From assembly GCA_009760855.2 (NCBI GenBank), contig WPIO01000042.1, positions 213,501-277,500 on the forward strand: a DNA stretch of 64,000 nucleotides. The letters run 5' to 3'. The stretch's first letter is position 1; each line of letters begins with the position of its first letter. Shown one piece after another: positions 1 through 34,570 of the stretch. The position numbers were made by a program, and so were the translations under genes. A model generated the notes under the pieces. That model searched no databases, had not been told where the DNA came from, and saw only the letters and a program-made list of their open reading frames with translations. This DNA comes from Cristatella mucedo. Its lineage: Eukaryota > Bryozoa > Phylactolaemata > Cristatellidae.

Positions 1-89
1 GACGGAAACTTGTTGGTAGTGTAGGATATTAGCAAGCATGTCTTTCCCACGGCTCCGTCGCCGACCACCACACACTTGATCGTCTGCAT
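1..89 (-). CDS. CDC42: CDC42 Rho-family GTPase, first coding exon (partial)
   Basis: Read on the minus strand, an ATG at 89-87 opens a frame of 29 complete codons that runs off the left edge. It begins MQTIKCVVVGDGAVGKTCLL and continues to NKFP plus a split codon. The P-loop GDGAVGKT lies at residues 10-17 and binds the nucleotide phosphates. Thr3, Lys27 and the TC of a following Ser codon fit CDC42; RAC1 has Ala3, Ala27 and Gly30. CDC42 is a membrane-attached GTP switch that controls actin, polarity and endocytosis. Switch I, switch II and the CAAX tail lie outside the window. The P-loop exon looks intact, with no sign of a pseudogene. The assignment to CDC42 rather than a close paralogue rests on 29 residues. 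Confidence 0.93.
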   Translation of the reverse strand, partial: MQTIKCVVVGDGAVGKTCLLISYTTNKFP

Positions 90-1654
90 TTAACTCACGT
101 CACGGCTCCCTACAAAAGTGCAAGCAGGCACTTGCGAAACGGCGACGCTGCTTGGACGAGCGGCCTAGGGAGCGAACACGACGTGAGCCGCGTGACCCGC
201 CCGCAGCTTCCGGCGAGGGCCAGCTGCCGATCGTCGGTGCGGCTCTCCTGGTGAACCGAGCGATCGCGCGAGTTGCTGCTGACCCCGAAGTCGATGCGAA
301 GGCCACCGGGACACCAGGCTACGCGATGCGGGCGCACGGCAGAAGGCGTCAGCCATCATGCTGCCTGCCGCAGCACACCTATGCGTCCCGTCCAGTGGAA
401 CGCGCCATTGCGCCACCTCTCTCCGACAATGCGGTTACCGGGTACTTTATTGCACGCCTAGAGAATGCGACCAGGCCGCAGCAGCTACCAAGGAGACGCT
501 TTGGCTCCGCGCGGGAAGTTAAGGGGCGTTGGCGCGTTCACGCATACTTTGGATTAGCAACTGCGCGTCGCGGACGCTTCCGCGCCGCCCTTCAATGCAT
601 TGAATACGCTAGCGTGAAAGAAATAGCCGAGAGCAGAAGCATTTCTTACCCACCTCCGTACGTACCGCTATCCGCTCAGCCGACCGAATCTTAGCAATCG
701 ACTACTGATGTACGGATATGGCGACCGTCACTACCGCCGGAGGCGCACCCTTCGACCTATTTAAAGACGCCGACCCCCCCCCCCACCAACCCCCGGAGGG
801 CGGAGCATCCCATAAAGGGCGTGCCGGTGCATTCGGGAGCCGTAGCGCATATTTTATTTTGTCTAGTCAATCGGCGCAATGCGGTACAACTATCCCAAGA
901 ATTACACACACGTACACCATCCGACTTACAGTACACGTACACGTACACGTATGTACCCCGTCCGCCAGCCAGTTGGCCTCGTTCTCGAGACGCCGCCTTA
1001 CTAGTTCCGTTTACTGGTCCATCACACTTCAGATCGGCGTCATTTTCGACGGGACTTGCGTATCCTTGGGTAGCGAATGAGATGGGTTGTTACTCGGCAT
1101 TCTTCGCCTTGTGAGAAAGTGTTTCGGTGCAATAAATCGCTAAGCCGCTTACCGTTCACCTGAGTTTGCCGAAATCTTCGCTACGGCAACCTATTTCATT
1201 AGCGGGTTCTCACAGCGAGGGCTTTTCGCGTCACTCAGAACAGTTCAAGTCTAGAAAGGGCGCATCTATACTGGCTGCCGCCTAAAATAAAAATCACGGC
1301 TAAAACTGGGCCGCGCTCGTTTATTCACAGCAGAGGGTTCCGACTTTGCTAAGCCCCGCCCAGCGCAGCTGCGACCGCTACGTTTGCCGGTGCTGTCCGA
1401 CTGAGGCGCCCGCAAGCGCAGTACTACAAACTGGGTGCAGCGGCTTCCACGTCCGGACAGAAGTAGGCCGCAAACGCAGCGCTTGTGATGGTGCTATTAT
1501 CAGCCGACGCGCAATGGGATACCGGCGAAGCCCTGCACCAGCGCATCGCGGTGAGCGAGCTACTTGTAGGTGCAGCACCAATGCGCACAGGTGCGCCGAC
1601 AGTAGCGGAACACGGGAACGACGGGCGCCCGTGCGTTTTACAAAACAAGTTTAA
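90..1654. other. CDC42 upstream region, no gene recognised
   Basis: GC- and CpG-rich over roughly 90-700, as expected for the 5' UTR and promoter of a housekeeping gene, but I could not place a transcription start or 5' splice sites. A short run built on tacacg lies near 925-955. The open frames here show no family resemblance and are probably chance frames in GC-rich DNA. Confidence 0.4.
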
Positions 1655-1790
1655 GTCCATAGGGTAGAGAAGCCTATGGTCGTGGGTTCGAGCCCCGTGG
1701 CATATAGACTGCTAAATGATTCGCGAAGCACCTGAATAGAGACGAAGTTCTCCTGGGGCGCTGTAAAAAGGAATTAAATTATATTATTTT
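1655..1790 (+). mobile_element. tRNA-derived SINE, type I, 5'-truncated
   Basis: A pol III B box (ggttcgagccc) lies near 1685-1695. It is followed by the type I tail: gcacctgaatagagac, then aagttctcctggggcgctg, then an A/T-rich end. The A-box half of the tRNA-like head is poor. The same tail is found at 18655-18800 and 55790-55900. Confidence 0.65.
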
Positions 1791-1854
1791 ATTATTTGGC
1801 AGAGACCAGGATTGCAGGCGTTTAAAAGCGGCCACAAAGCTTAGCAACCCTAGC

Positions 1855-2010
1855 GGGGTTTGAGATAGCCCAGGAGGTAAGGTGCTCGCTCTTTACGACT
1901 GAGGTCGTGGGCTCGAATCCTTCAGTGAGCGATCCTTTATTGCTAGTGGTAATGATAGCCGTTAATGCGCTTCTGTCGCTGTAAAAATGAGGCTGTTAAA
2001 TCAGCTAAAA
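1855..2010 (+). mobile_element. tRNA-derived SINE, type II
   Basis: The tRNA-like head has an A box (tagcccaggagg, 1866-1877) and a B box (gggctcgaatcc, 1909-1920). The body and tail read gcgatcctttattgc, ggtaatgatagccg, cttctgtcgctg and gaggctgttaaatcagc. The tail matches the copies at 5645-5815 and 50270-50395 and differs from the type I tail. Confidence 0.75.
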
Positions 2011-2026
2011 AAACAAGTGTTCATTA

Positions 2027-2090
2027 ATAACAGTAATAATAATAATTATCCATTCGCAGAGCGCCGTCAGGCGACTTAATCTCTGTTTAA
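2027..2090 (-). repeat. Retroposon 3' tail fragment (TAA run plus hairpin)
   Basis: A short (taa)n run is followed by gagcgccgtcaggcgac and ttaatctctg. In reverse complement this is the shared LINE/SINE 3' hairpin. The rest of the element is missing. Confidence 0.5.
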
Positions 2091-2094
2091 TATT

Positions 2095-2300
2095 GGCCCA
2101 GTGATTAAAGTAATACAATGTATCTCCGTCTGCAACTCCACAAAGCCATACAGACTAAGTGGGTGTTACGCAGGAGAGTTTTCTGTAGCGCGCCAACAGC
2201 CTAAGCCGCTTTCGGTACGCATTCGGTCGCCAACAGACTCCATCTTACGAAACAAAGAGAAAGTGGGAAGCATAGCAGAGTTAGGAGAGCAGTTGAGGTA
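2095..2300 (-). mobile_element. LINE-B 3' end fragment
   Basis: In reverse complement this matches the last part of the LINE-B copy at 7945-8890. It shares the SNSAMLPTFSLF-like codons and the end-of-element sequence around ggagttgcagacggag and tacattg. It covers only the last ~200 bases and is frameshifted. Confidence 0.7.
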
Positions 2301-2725
2301 GCTCTTTGAACGTAAAGACAGTGCAGGCGGAGTCGCAGACTCGCGCGCAGGAGCAGGCGGACTCGCGGGAGCGGATTTGTGCACGTAAAGTGGCGGAGCG
2401 AGGGGGTGGGCAAGGGGGCATTTCTCCTCTCCCCTAGAGCTGGATGCAGCGACCTGGGCCGCACCCGAATCCACGTACCGTCACCGACGACTGTCACCGA
2501 CAACGAGATTGTGTCCTAGTTCCGTGTTAAATGTAAAATACGCGACTGAAACGATTTTCCGCGTAGCCTTTACTAATTCAGGCGGGAAGCATCGCCAACG
2601 CGTGCGGTGCGTCCAGACCTGACGCTCGCTTTGTGCAGAGCGGTGAGCACGGAGCAAAACGCGACAAGCGGCGCGATCTTGGAGCCCGGTTCTCTTTTAC
2701 GCAGCGGGCACGTTCAGGCTGAAAC

Positions 2726-2832
<107 letters not shown>

Positions 2833-3525
2833 ACTGTGTACGCCGGCCGCGATTTATACGTAAATCTAGTTACGTAATTCGCAGGCCTGCTTATCTTGGC
2901 TACTCCGTAATCTTCCGGCTTACAAAAACTGTAAGGGAATGGTTTTATAGTACAACATTGCCAAAAATTCTTTTTGCGCAGCACCGGAAATACGTTTCAG
3001 TTTCTACAAATAATTTCAAGGATACAATTTTCAAATTTGTCTAGGCTTAAGGAAGTTATGGCATGTTTAAGTACGCAAGTAATCATCACTTTCCTAAGTC
3101 TGCTATCTTTTATGCGCGTGTAATTTCAAAAGCAAAAAATCTATTGCTAGGCCTCATCTGCGGATGATGGAAATTCGAAGCAAAATTTTACAGAAATTTT
3201 TCAATAACTCCTGCTCGTCGGAAATAACGGGCTAGTAGGTTCTCCAAGAACTTCTAACTTTATCTGCACTAATTAAAGCGAGAAAGTCCGCCTGTCAGGC
3301 AAAATGGCGACCAGTACAATCTGGAGCGACGTGTAGTTCTACTATGACTCTCGCCGACCGAGTCCACAGGCAGTGAGCTCTAGTTTCCTAAGATAACTCT
3401 TTCTCGAAATCTATGGAAACCTCTCGCTACTGACATTCTAGTACTAGATTTCTGGGGCAGCTTTTAGAACTGTAAACAATTTTTATCAATAGATCTTTCG
3501 AGAATTTTCGGGAATCTCAAGAACC
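2833..3525. other. Intergenic, nothing recognised
   Basis: Moderately A/T-rich unique sequence. I see no coding signal, RNA gene or repeat shared with the rest of the window. Confidence 0.4.
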
Positions 3526-4087
3526 TTCTAGAACAGCGGTTCTCAACCTGTGGGTCACGACCCCTTTAGGGGTCAAGCAACCTTTTCGCAGGGGTCGCCT
3601 AAGACTATCAGAAAACGCGCATTTCCATATTTTGAACGCAATAAGTTCATGTTTAATAATAATAATAATGTACTTGATAAAGCGCCCTCAGAGAACTTAA
3701 TCTCTTTCTAGGCGCTTTACATTTGCTGCAAAGGGAAATGCAATTAAATGGTAAGTAAAATCATGCTTGAAAAACAAAAAAAAGAATAACATGGTTAGGG
3801 GTGACAGCACAGGGTCAGCATGCAAATGTGGTTAGTGGCAGCATGCACAGTGTCAGCACGCATAAGCACGTGAAGGACGAATCACAGGGACCCGCTAAAT
3901 GCTGTCCCAAGTAGGTGTGTTTTTAAGTTCCTTTTAAATGTGGTCGGGTCAGGGAATGTTCTGACGCAGGTCGGGAAGGAGTTCCAGGCTTTGGGAGCAA
4001 AATGAGCATGTTTGAGGGCCCACACAACATCAGGCACTGTATCAAAGAGTCGCGGCATTAGGAAGGTTGAGAAACACTGAGCTAGAA
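3526..4087. mobile_element. Non-autonomous hAT (Charlie-like) DNA transposon relic with nested LINE
   Basis: The left end at 3534 reads cagcggttctcaacctgtgg. The right end finishes at 4079 with aggttgagaaacactg, so the terminal inverted repeats pair as CAGnGGTTCTCAACCT-type ends. The outer flanks are ttctagaa (3526-3533) and agctagaa (4080-4087). They match at 6 of 8 bases, as expected for a decayed 8-bp hAT target-site duplication. The interior (ggtcacgacccctttaggg, gcaggggtcgcctaagac, gagtcgcggcattaggaagg) resembles known mammalian Charlie/URR-type MITEs from memory. No transposase remains. A LINE-A fragment (3655-4006) splits it. Confidence 0.85.
3655..4006 (-). mobile_element. LINE-A 3' fragment inserted inside the hAT element
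   Basis: Beginning at a (taa)n tail, the reverse complement matches the LINE-A 3' end: hairpin, 3' UTR and the last RT-associated codons. The repeat catmttt-type flank is exact: catgttt occurs at 3648-3654 and again at 4007-4013. This is a 7-bp target-site duplication and shows that the LINE landed in a pre-existing hAT copy. The copy is 5'-truncated to ~350 bp. Confidence 0.88.
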
Positions 4088-5644
4088 CTTTCTGACTGCT
4101 GCTTCACCTTCCGCCTCTGTTTATCCACTGCCACTCTTAGCACACTCTTAAAGCTGTTATTCTAATTTACAGGGAAAAGTCGTAATTCTGTTGAACCCTT
4201 TTAGTTAAACATCAAGCGCAAAATGCGCACTGCTATCAAATGCAGCTCAACTATGGAAGTTAGCGTAAAGAGCCGTCACACATAAGCGTCCATTAACTAT
4301 GGAGCACATCAGTAAAAACCACTGAACATACAAAACGCGCTATCGACTGCAAGCGACGCGTTTTTGCGAATAGACGCCATAGCTACACAGTGTTTGCATA
4401 TACTCTGTGGAGCGATCCATTTAGAGGCAACATTTACATTAACCGCGTACATAAGTGACCATTAATTGAGGAGGCACCCAAAAACCCTTACCAAGTTAAA
4501 TAGCCCTCGCATCACTAACCGCGTATTTTTGCGAGGAAACGTAAATGAACCTAGCGATCAATTTCGTAGCCTGGAAATTGGCTCGGATGGATCTACAACT
4601 CAACCTCACTGGGCGTGGCACAAAGTCAATTTCTTAGCTCGCCATTTTCTGTTACTGATCACTTTCACCGTTAGGTTAAGACAAACTTTTCGGGAGAGCT
4701 GGTGCTCAGCGATATCAGGCACGCCACTAAACACGCCACTCGCAAGCCTCTTAGATACTCAAAAAAGAGAAGACGTTTTCACCACCATTTTGAAAGTCTG
4801 AGGCTGCAAACTTAAGGCGCCCAGCTCCGCTTTACCCTTTAGGCCTGCTTTAAAAAGATATCTATTTTACTAGCTTCGAAAGCACGATCTTCCCCCAGAG
4901 AAAACGATACCGCCGCCGCCCCCCCCCCCACTGGCAAACCGACACTTCACTGAACGTGCGCGTCAAAGCGTTCCCGTGCTAGCCGACTCTCTAGCCCGAG
5001 TCTGAGAAAGCGGTCATCGCTTCTGGGGAACGCCTCGAATCCGCGCGCCGACCGCTCGCCGCCTGACGAGGACCGCTCGCGTAGCTCGCCCATTCTGGCA
5101 GCCGCCGCCGGGCCTCTGGCGGCGGGGGGGGGGGCGCAACAAGGGCGGCTCCATAGATGCACTGGTAGTTGGCCCACCCACCCACCCATCCACCGAGGAT
5201 CCGCGCCCGAGCGACCGGCAGCGATGCGGCTGCAGCTCGGCATCTGTGGGCGACTCGCCACCGCTAGAGGTCGCCGGAGGTCGTCGCTGGCTAGAAGTCT
5301 TCGGGGCCGATTTCAACGAAGTGGGTCTTCGGCTCGAAATGCGCATGCAAATTCAGTACCGCGGCCCGCCACCCCGCCTGCAAGGGACCGCAGTCAGGCA
5401 TTGGGAGCTCGCACCGACGGGGGCGCCGCCCTTTCAGCATCCGCCTATACCCCCGGAGAGGGGCCGCTCCGATGAAGACAGAAGAGAGACGGCGAAGCCG
5501 TCAGGAGGCGCCGACTGGCCAGCCGCTTTGGTCTCTCTGCGGCGGCGAACGTAGTTCATCTGCTTTTGGAAAAAAGAAATTGCAGACTCATCTGATAGCG
5601 GACGCCGGTTTGGCGTACAATCGGTATTCAGCCCTCGGTGAGTC
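4088..5644. other. Intergenic, no gene recognised
   Basis: 4088-4860 is A/T-moderate unique sequence. 4900-5560 is strongly GC/CpG-rich with C and G homopolymers near 4920 and 5122. The latter could be a CpG island, but no coding exon with a family match or plausible splice partners was found on either strand. Confidence 0.35.
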
Positions 5645-5815
5645 GCAATGGCTCACCAGGTAAGGCGGTTGCTTTTCACGACCTCGGCCCTGAGATCGTG
5701 GGTTCGAATCCTGTGGCGAGCGATCCTTTATCGCCACTGCAAGCGGTGGTGATAGCCATAAAGACTCTTCTGTCGCTATACAAAAAGAGGCTGTTAAATC
5801 AGCTAGTATTTATTT
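5645..5815 (+). mobile_element. tRNA-derived SINE, type II
   Basis: Best-preserved type II copy. A box tggctcaccagg (5649-5660) and B box ggttcgaatcc (5701-5711) are spaced as in a tRNA-derived head. The tail follows: gcgatcctttatcgcc, gcggtggtgatagcc, cttctgtcgctatac, gaggctgttaaatcagc. Confidence 0.8.
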
Positions 5816-6014
5816 CTTTATTTTTATTTAGACCTTTACAAGGCGCGGTTATCCCCCACCCCAACTCGGAGAACCCGAATCTCCGAACCGAAGTAATGGG
5901 AAAGAGGCCCGCAAGAGAGCATCCCGTTTGACGAAGCTGAAGCTGCAACCGGTAGACTCCCTGCCCAGCAGGCGTGCTTAAAAAGATATAAATATCAAAC
6001 TCATTTGTAGCAAT

Positions 6015-6072
6015 CCGGCGCTTCACATGCGCCGCTTCGCTCGAGCCCACGATCTCGGTCGTCTAAGGTGGG
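6015..6072 (-). mobile_element. Type I SINE head fragment
   Basis: The stretch from gcgcttcacatgcgccgc to gagcccacgatctcggtcg is the reverse complement of the head/tail junction seen in type I SINEs. Only the middle of the element survives. Confidence 0.45.
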
Positions 6073-6129
6073 TACGATGACCCCTGGGTCAGATCGGAAC
6101 CTATTAAAACAAATTCGAAGCCTCCGGAG

Positions 6130-6375
6130 CCGTCTGTAACTCCACGAAGCGGCAAAGATTAAGTGGGTGTTACGCAGGAGAGTTTTCTTTAGCGAACTCA
6201 CAGCCTGTTCGCGGCTTTCGGTACGCGTGCGGTAACTTCAGCTCGTGCAATAAAAAGAGAACGTGAGAAGCATTGATTAAGTCAGGAGGGCAGTTTAGGA
6301 AGTGAGTGGCGTGGAAATAGCAGCTCAGGACGGCTGAAAAGGATAACTCGTAGTCAGCAGCAGGAGCGTACAAGT
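6130..6375 (-). mobile_element. LINE-B 3' end fragment
   Basis: The reverse complement matches the end of LINE-B: the segment reading like CYFHATHFLNC, the terminal gagttttct / gttacgcagg sequence and the gtctgtaactcc end. It contains frameshifts. Confidence 0.75.
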
Positions 6376-6859
6376 AATTGCATAGGCCCTAAGCCCCGAC
6401 TCGTACGTCCTGAAACGCAAACCCGAAACCCTATGACGAAAAGAGATTGAGAAACGTGTTTCTTCATTTTCTAAATACCTATATAAACAGACGCTGGACC
6501 CCGTGTTTAACTTCCTGCTGTGGGCACACTGCTCACCAAAGAAACTTTGCAGTCTCTATGAATAATCGACGCCTTATTAGTTGCGTAGGTACCTTCTGGG
6601 CCCGGTAGTTCCCTCCATGAAGACCAGTAGTGCATCTACGATGACCTGTAGCACCCAGTTCGACGCCGCGACGGCTGTGGGTGGTATTTTTGAAGACGAA
6701 TGGATGCATTAGTAGCTGCCTGTACGGAAGGCGTCTGAAACCATTTGTATTAGATTACCATATTGCTGAGTGCCTAGCGAGGTGACGGCACCCGATATTT
6801 GACTGCAGCTATAGCTAGCTATGTTAGGCTCTTCTTATTGTCCAGCCGAGAACAGGCTT
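6376..6859. other. Intergenic, nothing recognised
   Basis: No coding signal, RNA gene or shared repeat seen. Confidence 0.4.
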
Positions 6860-7832
6860 GTTACTTTCTCAAATTGAATGGCGGTAAAATCGACTTACTA
6901 GACATGGTTAAGCCTAATGTGACTCCTAAATTGGAAAGTTTAGCGTTCAAAATTGGCTCTGACAGCCCGCTTCCTGTAGCATCTACACGAAATCTCGGTG
7001 TCCTATTCCAAAATGACCTTTCACTAGACGTTTACATCAGCTCCACAATCACAGCTACCGACTTTCAGCCTCGTCATTTGGAAAAAGTCCGGGTCTTCTT
7101 TAACAGGGATACCATGTCCAAGTTTGTACATGCATTTGCGACATCCAGTCTTGACTTCTGCAACTGACAGCTTGCTGGTCTACCAGCCAGTACAATCAGG
7201 CGCTTACAGCTGGTGCAAAACTCTGCAGCTAGGCTTGTCTGTCGCGAGCTTCTCAGTTGCCACATCGCACCACTTCTCGCCGACCTGCACTGGCTACCAG
7301 TCAAGCAACGCATCGACTTAAAAGTTTTTTTACTCACTTTCAGGTCCCTTCATTCTTTGACTCCAGCCTACCTATCAGATGTACTGCCCCAACAGTCTAA
7401 GCATCGTAACAGCCACTTTTCAGAATCTAACTTTTTACCTACATCTTGTACAAACCTCAAATCCTTTGGAGACCGTGACTGTAGTTCGCATACTCTCAAA
7501 GCTTGGAACTCGATCCCGGCTTGTGTAACGACATCTCCTGAATTGACCACATTTAAAAAGAAATTAAAAGCGCACCTATTGATCGAAGCATTTGGTTGGT
7601 CGCTGCGATTCGTCCTCTATGCGCTTCTTCGCGTTGGCACTAACCACACTTGCATGCTGACGCTGTGCATGTCACTTCTAACCGTGCTATGCTTGTTGTC
7701 GTTGAGCATGCTACCACTCACCGCTCGACAATGCTACCTTTGCAGCATATGTAAAGTGCCTAGAAAGAAATTGCGTTCTCTGAGGGCGTTATATCAAATG
7801 TATCTTCTTCTTATTATTATTATTAAGTAGAT
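6860..7832 (+). mobile_element. LINE-A, 5'-truncated (end of reverse transcriptase plus C-terminal region)
   Basis: Frames at 6799-7167 and 7213-7830 encode the end of a CR1/L2-like non-LTR reverse transcriptase. A thumb-region motif like RNLGVLFQNDLSLD is followed by FCN, LAGLPASTIRRLQLVQNSA, LHWLPVKQRID, KSFGDRD, AWNSIP and FKKKLKAHL. A stop codon and frame breaks show it is dead. It ends with the shared hairpin (7753-7800) and a TTATTATTATT tail. The endonuclease and the RT catalytic centre are absent. The clade name is tentative. Confidence 0.82.
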
Positions 7833-7854
7833 ACAATAAATAAATATAATTCAT

Positions 7855-7945
7855 TTGCATAGCGCCCAAAGAAAATTTAATCTCTATTCAGGCACTTCAC
7901 ATATGCCGCCGGGCTCCAGCCCACGACCTCGACAAGACATTGTTT
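7855..7945 (-). mobile_element. Type I SINE fragment
   Basis: The reverse complement shows the B-box-like junction (gggctcgtgggctggagccc type) followed by the type I hairpin tail (tgcctgaatagagatta). It abuts LINE-B at 7945. Confidence 0.6.
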
Positions 7946-8890
7946 GGGGGTGAGCCACTAAATGACGATACAACCGAACTGCTGCTCATAGGACACCTTA
8001 AGCGTGTGGCTGGATTAAAAGACTTTGCTCTTCTAATAGGTGATGCTGTCGTGCGACTATCGCCACGTGGTCGAAATTTAGGTGTCATTTTCGACAGCTG
8101 CCTAAATCTTAAAAGCTCCATTCAGAAGACTGCTTCTACAGATTGCCATCACGTCCGATCCCTATCTGAGATTAGGAGCTGTCTTCCACAGTGGCTCGGA
8201 CAAAATCAATTAGCTCCTTAGTTCTGTCTTGGCTTGATTATTGTAATTCCCTTTGGGCTGGGCTACCAAGTAAAGCAACTAGGCCACTGCAGCTGGCTAT
8301 GACTATGGCTGCAAGGATAGTCTTCAAGTCCCAGAGGTTTGAGCCCGTGTCTCTTGCTAAAAGAGCTAGGATGGCTGCCGGTTGATCAAAGGATACAGAG
8401 CCAAGTTTTTACGTTGGCCCATGAGGCCCGCCACGGCTTGGCTCCTTCATGCCTAGCTGAACTGCTGCACCAGTTTCAGCCTCCTCGCGCCCTCAGGTCC
8501 TGTGTGGACAATAAATTAGCTGTCCCATTCCTCCACTTAAAGACAGTTGGCGACAGAAGCTTTAGCTCTGCAGGTCCTAGACTGTGGAACTCGCTTCCAC
8601 AATTCTTACGCAACGACATCTATTCTCCAACTGCTGACTATGGCACATCTTTTTCAGCGGTCCTGAACTGCTACTTCCACGCTACTCACTACCTCAACTG
8701 CTCTCCTAACTCTGCTATGCTTCCCACTTTCTCTTTGTTGCTTGAGATGAAGTCTGTTGACTACCGAATGCGTATCGAAAGCCGCTTAGGCTGTGAGTGC
8801 GCTATACAAAACTCTCCTTCGTAACACCCACTCAGTCTGTATGGCTTTGTGGAGTTACAGACGGAGATACATTACATTACCTTAACCATT
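7945..8890 (+). mobile_element. LINE-B, 5'-truncated
   Basis: Three frames (7940-8221, 8191-8385, 8339-8824) together give the RT C-terminal region of a second LINE group: NLGVIFDSCLNLKSSIQK, WLDYCNSLWAGLPSK, LGWLPVDQRIQSQV, GDRSFSSAGPRLWNSLPQFL and a C-terminus rich in Cys/His/Tyr. It ends with ggagttacagacggag and an (acatt)n-like tail. Frameshifts near 8220 and 8370 make it non-functional. It shares protein layout with LINE-A but neither its DNA sequence nor its 3' hairpin. Confidence 0.82.
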
Positions 8891-9400
8891 GGGCCAATAT
8901 CAATGAGATTTAAGTTTCCTGACTGCGAATGGATAATAATTATTATTCCTGTTATTAATTTAGGAAGGGGTAATAAAAACTAGGCACACCAAACCAATTA
9001 TTTTATGAACATGCAAGAGATTATGGTTCCTGAACGTTTAGATGGTATAAAAAGCCCAACCCAAGCATTTGTAACATAATGCTTGCTTTCTAACCTATAT
9101 ATACGTAAAGAGCCTAGCAAGAGATTTTATGCACTATTAAAAGTCCTTATGATTAATATTAATGATTTTGTAAATATTCGCTTTTATTTCAACTAAGAAT
9201 TGGAGTACAATACCGATGCGAGCGCTGTATAATCCTTTGCCAGCAACGCGCGAGCCGCGCTAGTCTTATCTGTTTTTTCAGCGCATAAGCTCGCCCCGTC
9301 TTTTGAAATAGATCCTACTGAGTTTCGTATGTGCTAATTTTTTCGCCTTAGGCAAAGGACGCGCGCGAGCTTTATTTGGAGTCAGGTTGTCTGTCGCAAG
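8891..9400. other. Intergenic, nothing recognised
   Basis: A/T-rich stretch between LINE-B and the NCAPD2 CpG-rich region. It ends with a cagcgcataagctcgcccc transition to GC-rich DNA. No gene or repeat seen. Confidence 0.4.
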
Positions 9401-9750
9401 CACCCGCACAGCGACCGCCGACTCCCGCCCAGACCAGCGACGGGTCAGCCATCCGGCGACGACCTTGACCGTGGTGATCCCGCTATCCGGTTCGAAAAAA
9501 GGCGCCCGTCCGATGTGTGTGTGTGTGTTGTCGGTTATCCTAAGCATTGCTGTCGCTCTTCACCGAAGTTGTTTCAGCCGGAGCATTCGAGTTGGGCTTT
9601 TGAATTTTTGAACGACTCCGTGTCGCACCGATCTGACCCGGACGACGCTCGCGCTTGATATCAAGCCAACAGAGCCGCCGGACGTCCCGCGAGTCCGATT
9701 CGCAGACTGTGCGCTCCCGTCGACGCGGGAAAGCAGACGGCGGCCTAACG
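9401..9750 (+). promoter_or_regulatory. Probable NCAPD2 promoter/5' UTR (CpG-rich)
   Basis: CpG-dense DNA immediately upstream of the NCAPD2 start codon. No TATA box is evident, which is usual for housekeeping genes. The frame upstream of the ATG is open back to about 9655 but contains no ATG, so 9751 is the first in-frame start. The exact transcription start cannot be read from sequence. Confidence 0.45.
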
Positions 9751-33543
<23,793 letters not shown>

Positions 33544-34496
33544 CGTGATGTCATCTGTGAGCAGGCGTAGCCCTCGAAGAGGGTTGAGTAACGCCGTTTG
33601 GAGCCCTCCTTTGGCCAGCCGTCTCGGCAGCTTGCTTGCCTGAGGCTTCTGAACAGTTTTTACTGCTTGGCGTGCATCTGGAAAGCCTTCCGGAGTGCCA
33701 CGTGATCTGGCTTGCGTATCATTCTACCCAGCATCTGCATTGTAATGTAATCAAATCGTGGCCTTATTCTAGCAACGTCTTGGACAAATTTATGGAACCT
33801 TGAGGTGTCATGAGTACCCCTTCATTCTTACTTCCCACACTGTAGCACAGTGGCAGAATGTAGGTGGCTACTGTACTCGTAAACTTTTTACATTATACAG
33901 GAAAACGTAACAGTGCAGCTGGCACTTACATATCGAAATTGAGCTTGACTCGTGTGAACTATGTGCACTATGAACGGCACTGTCGTAGACTTTTGTTCGG
34001 TTTGACTTAGATTGATAGGAACTCTTTTTTTTTCTTTCGTCTTCCTTCGTTTTTTTCTATCAGAGAAAGTACTTCAGTTAGGGGATCTGGCGCCATAGCA
34101 CTTCCATGCATCTGCATCGTGGGGCACAGTTGTTTCGCCATACGAAATGTGATGTCTACATGTTCAGAATGGCTTGCTGCATGTATGTGCACACTTAAAG
34201 GCGATAGCAGGCACACTCCATTCATCGTTGGGTCTGCTTGTTACCATAATCAGGGTCTGCCCATTGTCATCGGTGCTTGCCCGAATTCGTCATTGGGGTT
34301 AGATGCTCGCGGTTCTGCTTATATGCTTATGTTACAAGGCTGTGCATATTACTTTTTTTTCTGCAAAGGAAGACGTGTTACCTTAAACTACTAGTTCTCG
34401 TCAGACTTTATGGTTTGTATATCAGCTGACATCGGTAAGCTCAGCAACTCGGAAGCAGAGCAGCTGGAAAAAACTTCACGACACCGCGTTCAAGTC
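33544..34496. other. NCAPD2 3' flank, nothing recognised
   Basis: Probable 3' UTR followed by unique intergenic sequence. I did not find a confident AATAAA signal close to the stop codon. No gene seen. Confidence 0.4.
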
Positions 34497-34570
34497 TTAA
34501 TAATAATAATGACAATGCATTTGATATAGCGCCCTCAGAGAACTCAATCTCTTTCTAGTCGTTCTCACAG
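34497..34570 (-). mobile_element. LINE-A 3' tail fragment
   Basis: (taa)n, gatatagcgccctcagag and aactcaatctctttctag form the LINE-A hairpin end in reverse complement. Nothing more of the element follows. Confidence 0.75.

Noticed and set aside
1866-1920. Possible true tRNA gene
   Set aside because: A and B boxes are present, but the stems do not form a clean cloverleaf. The same head is repeated several times with SINE tails, so it is a retroposon.
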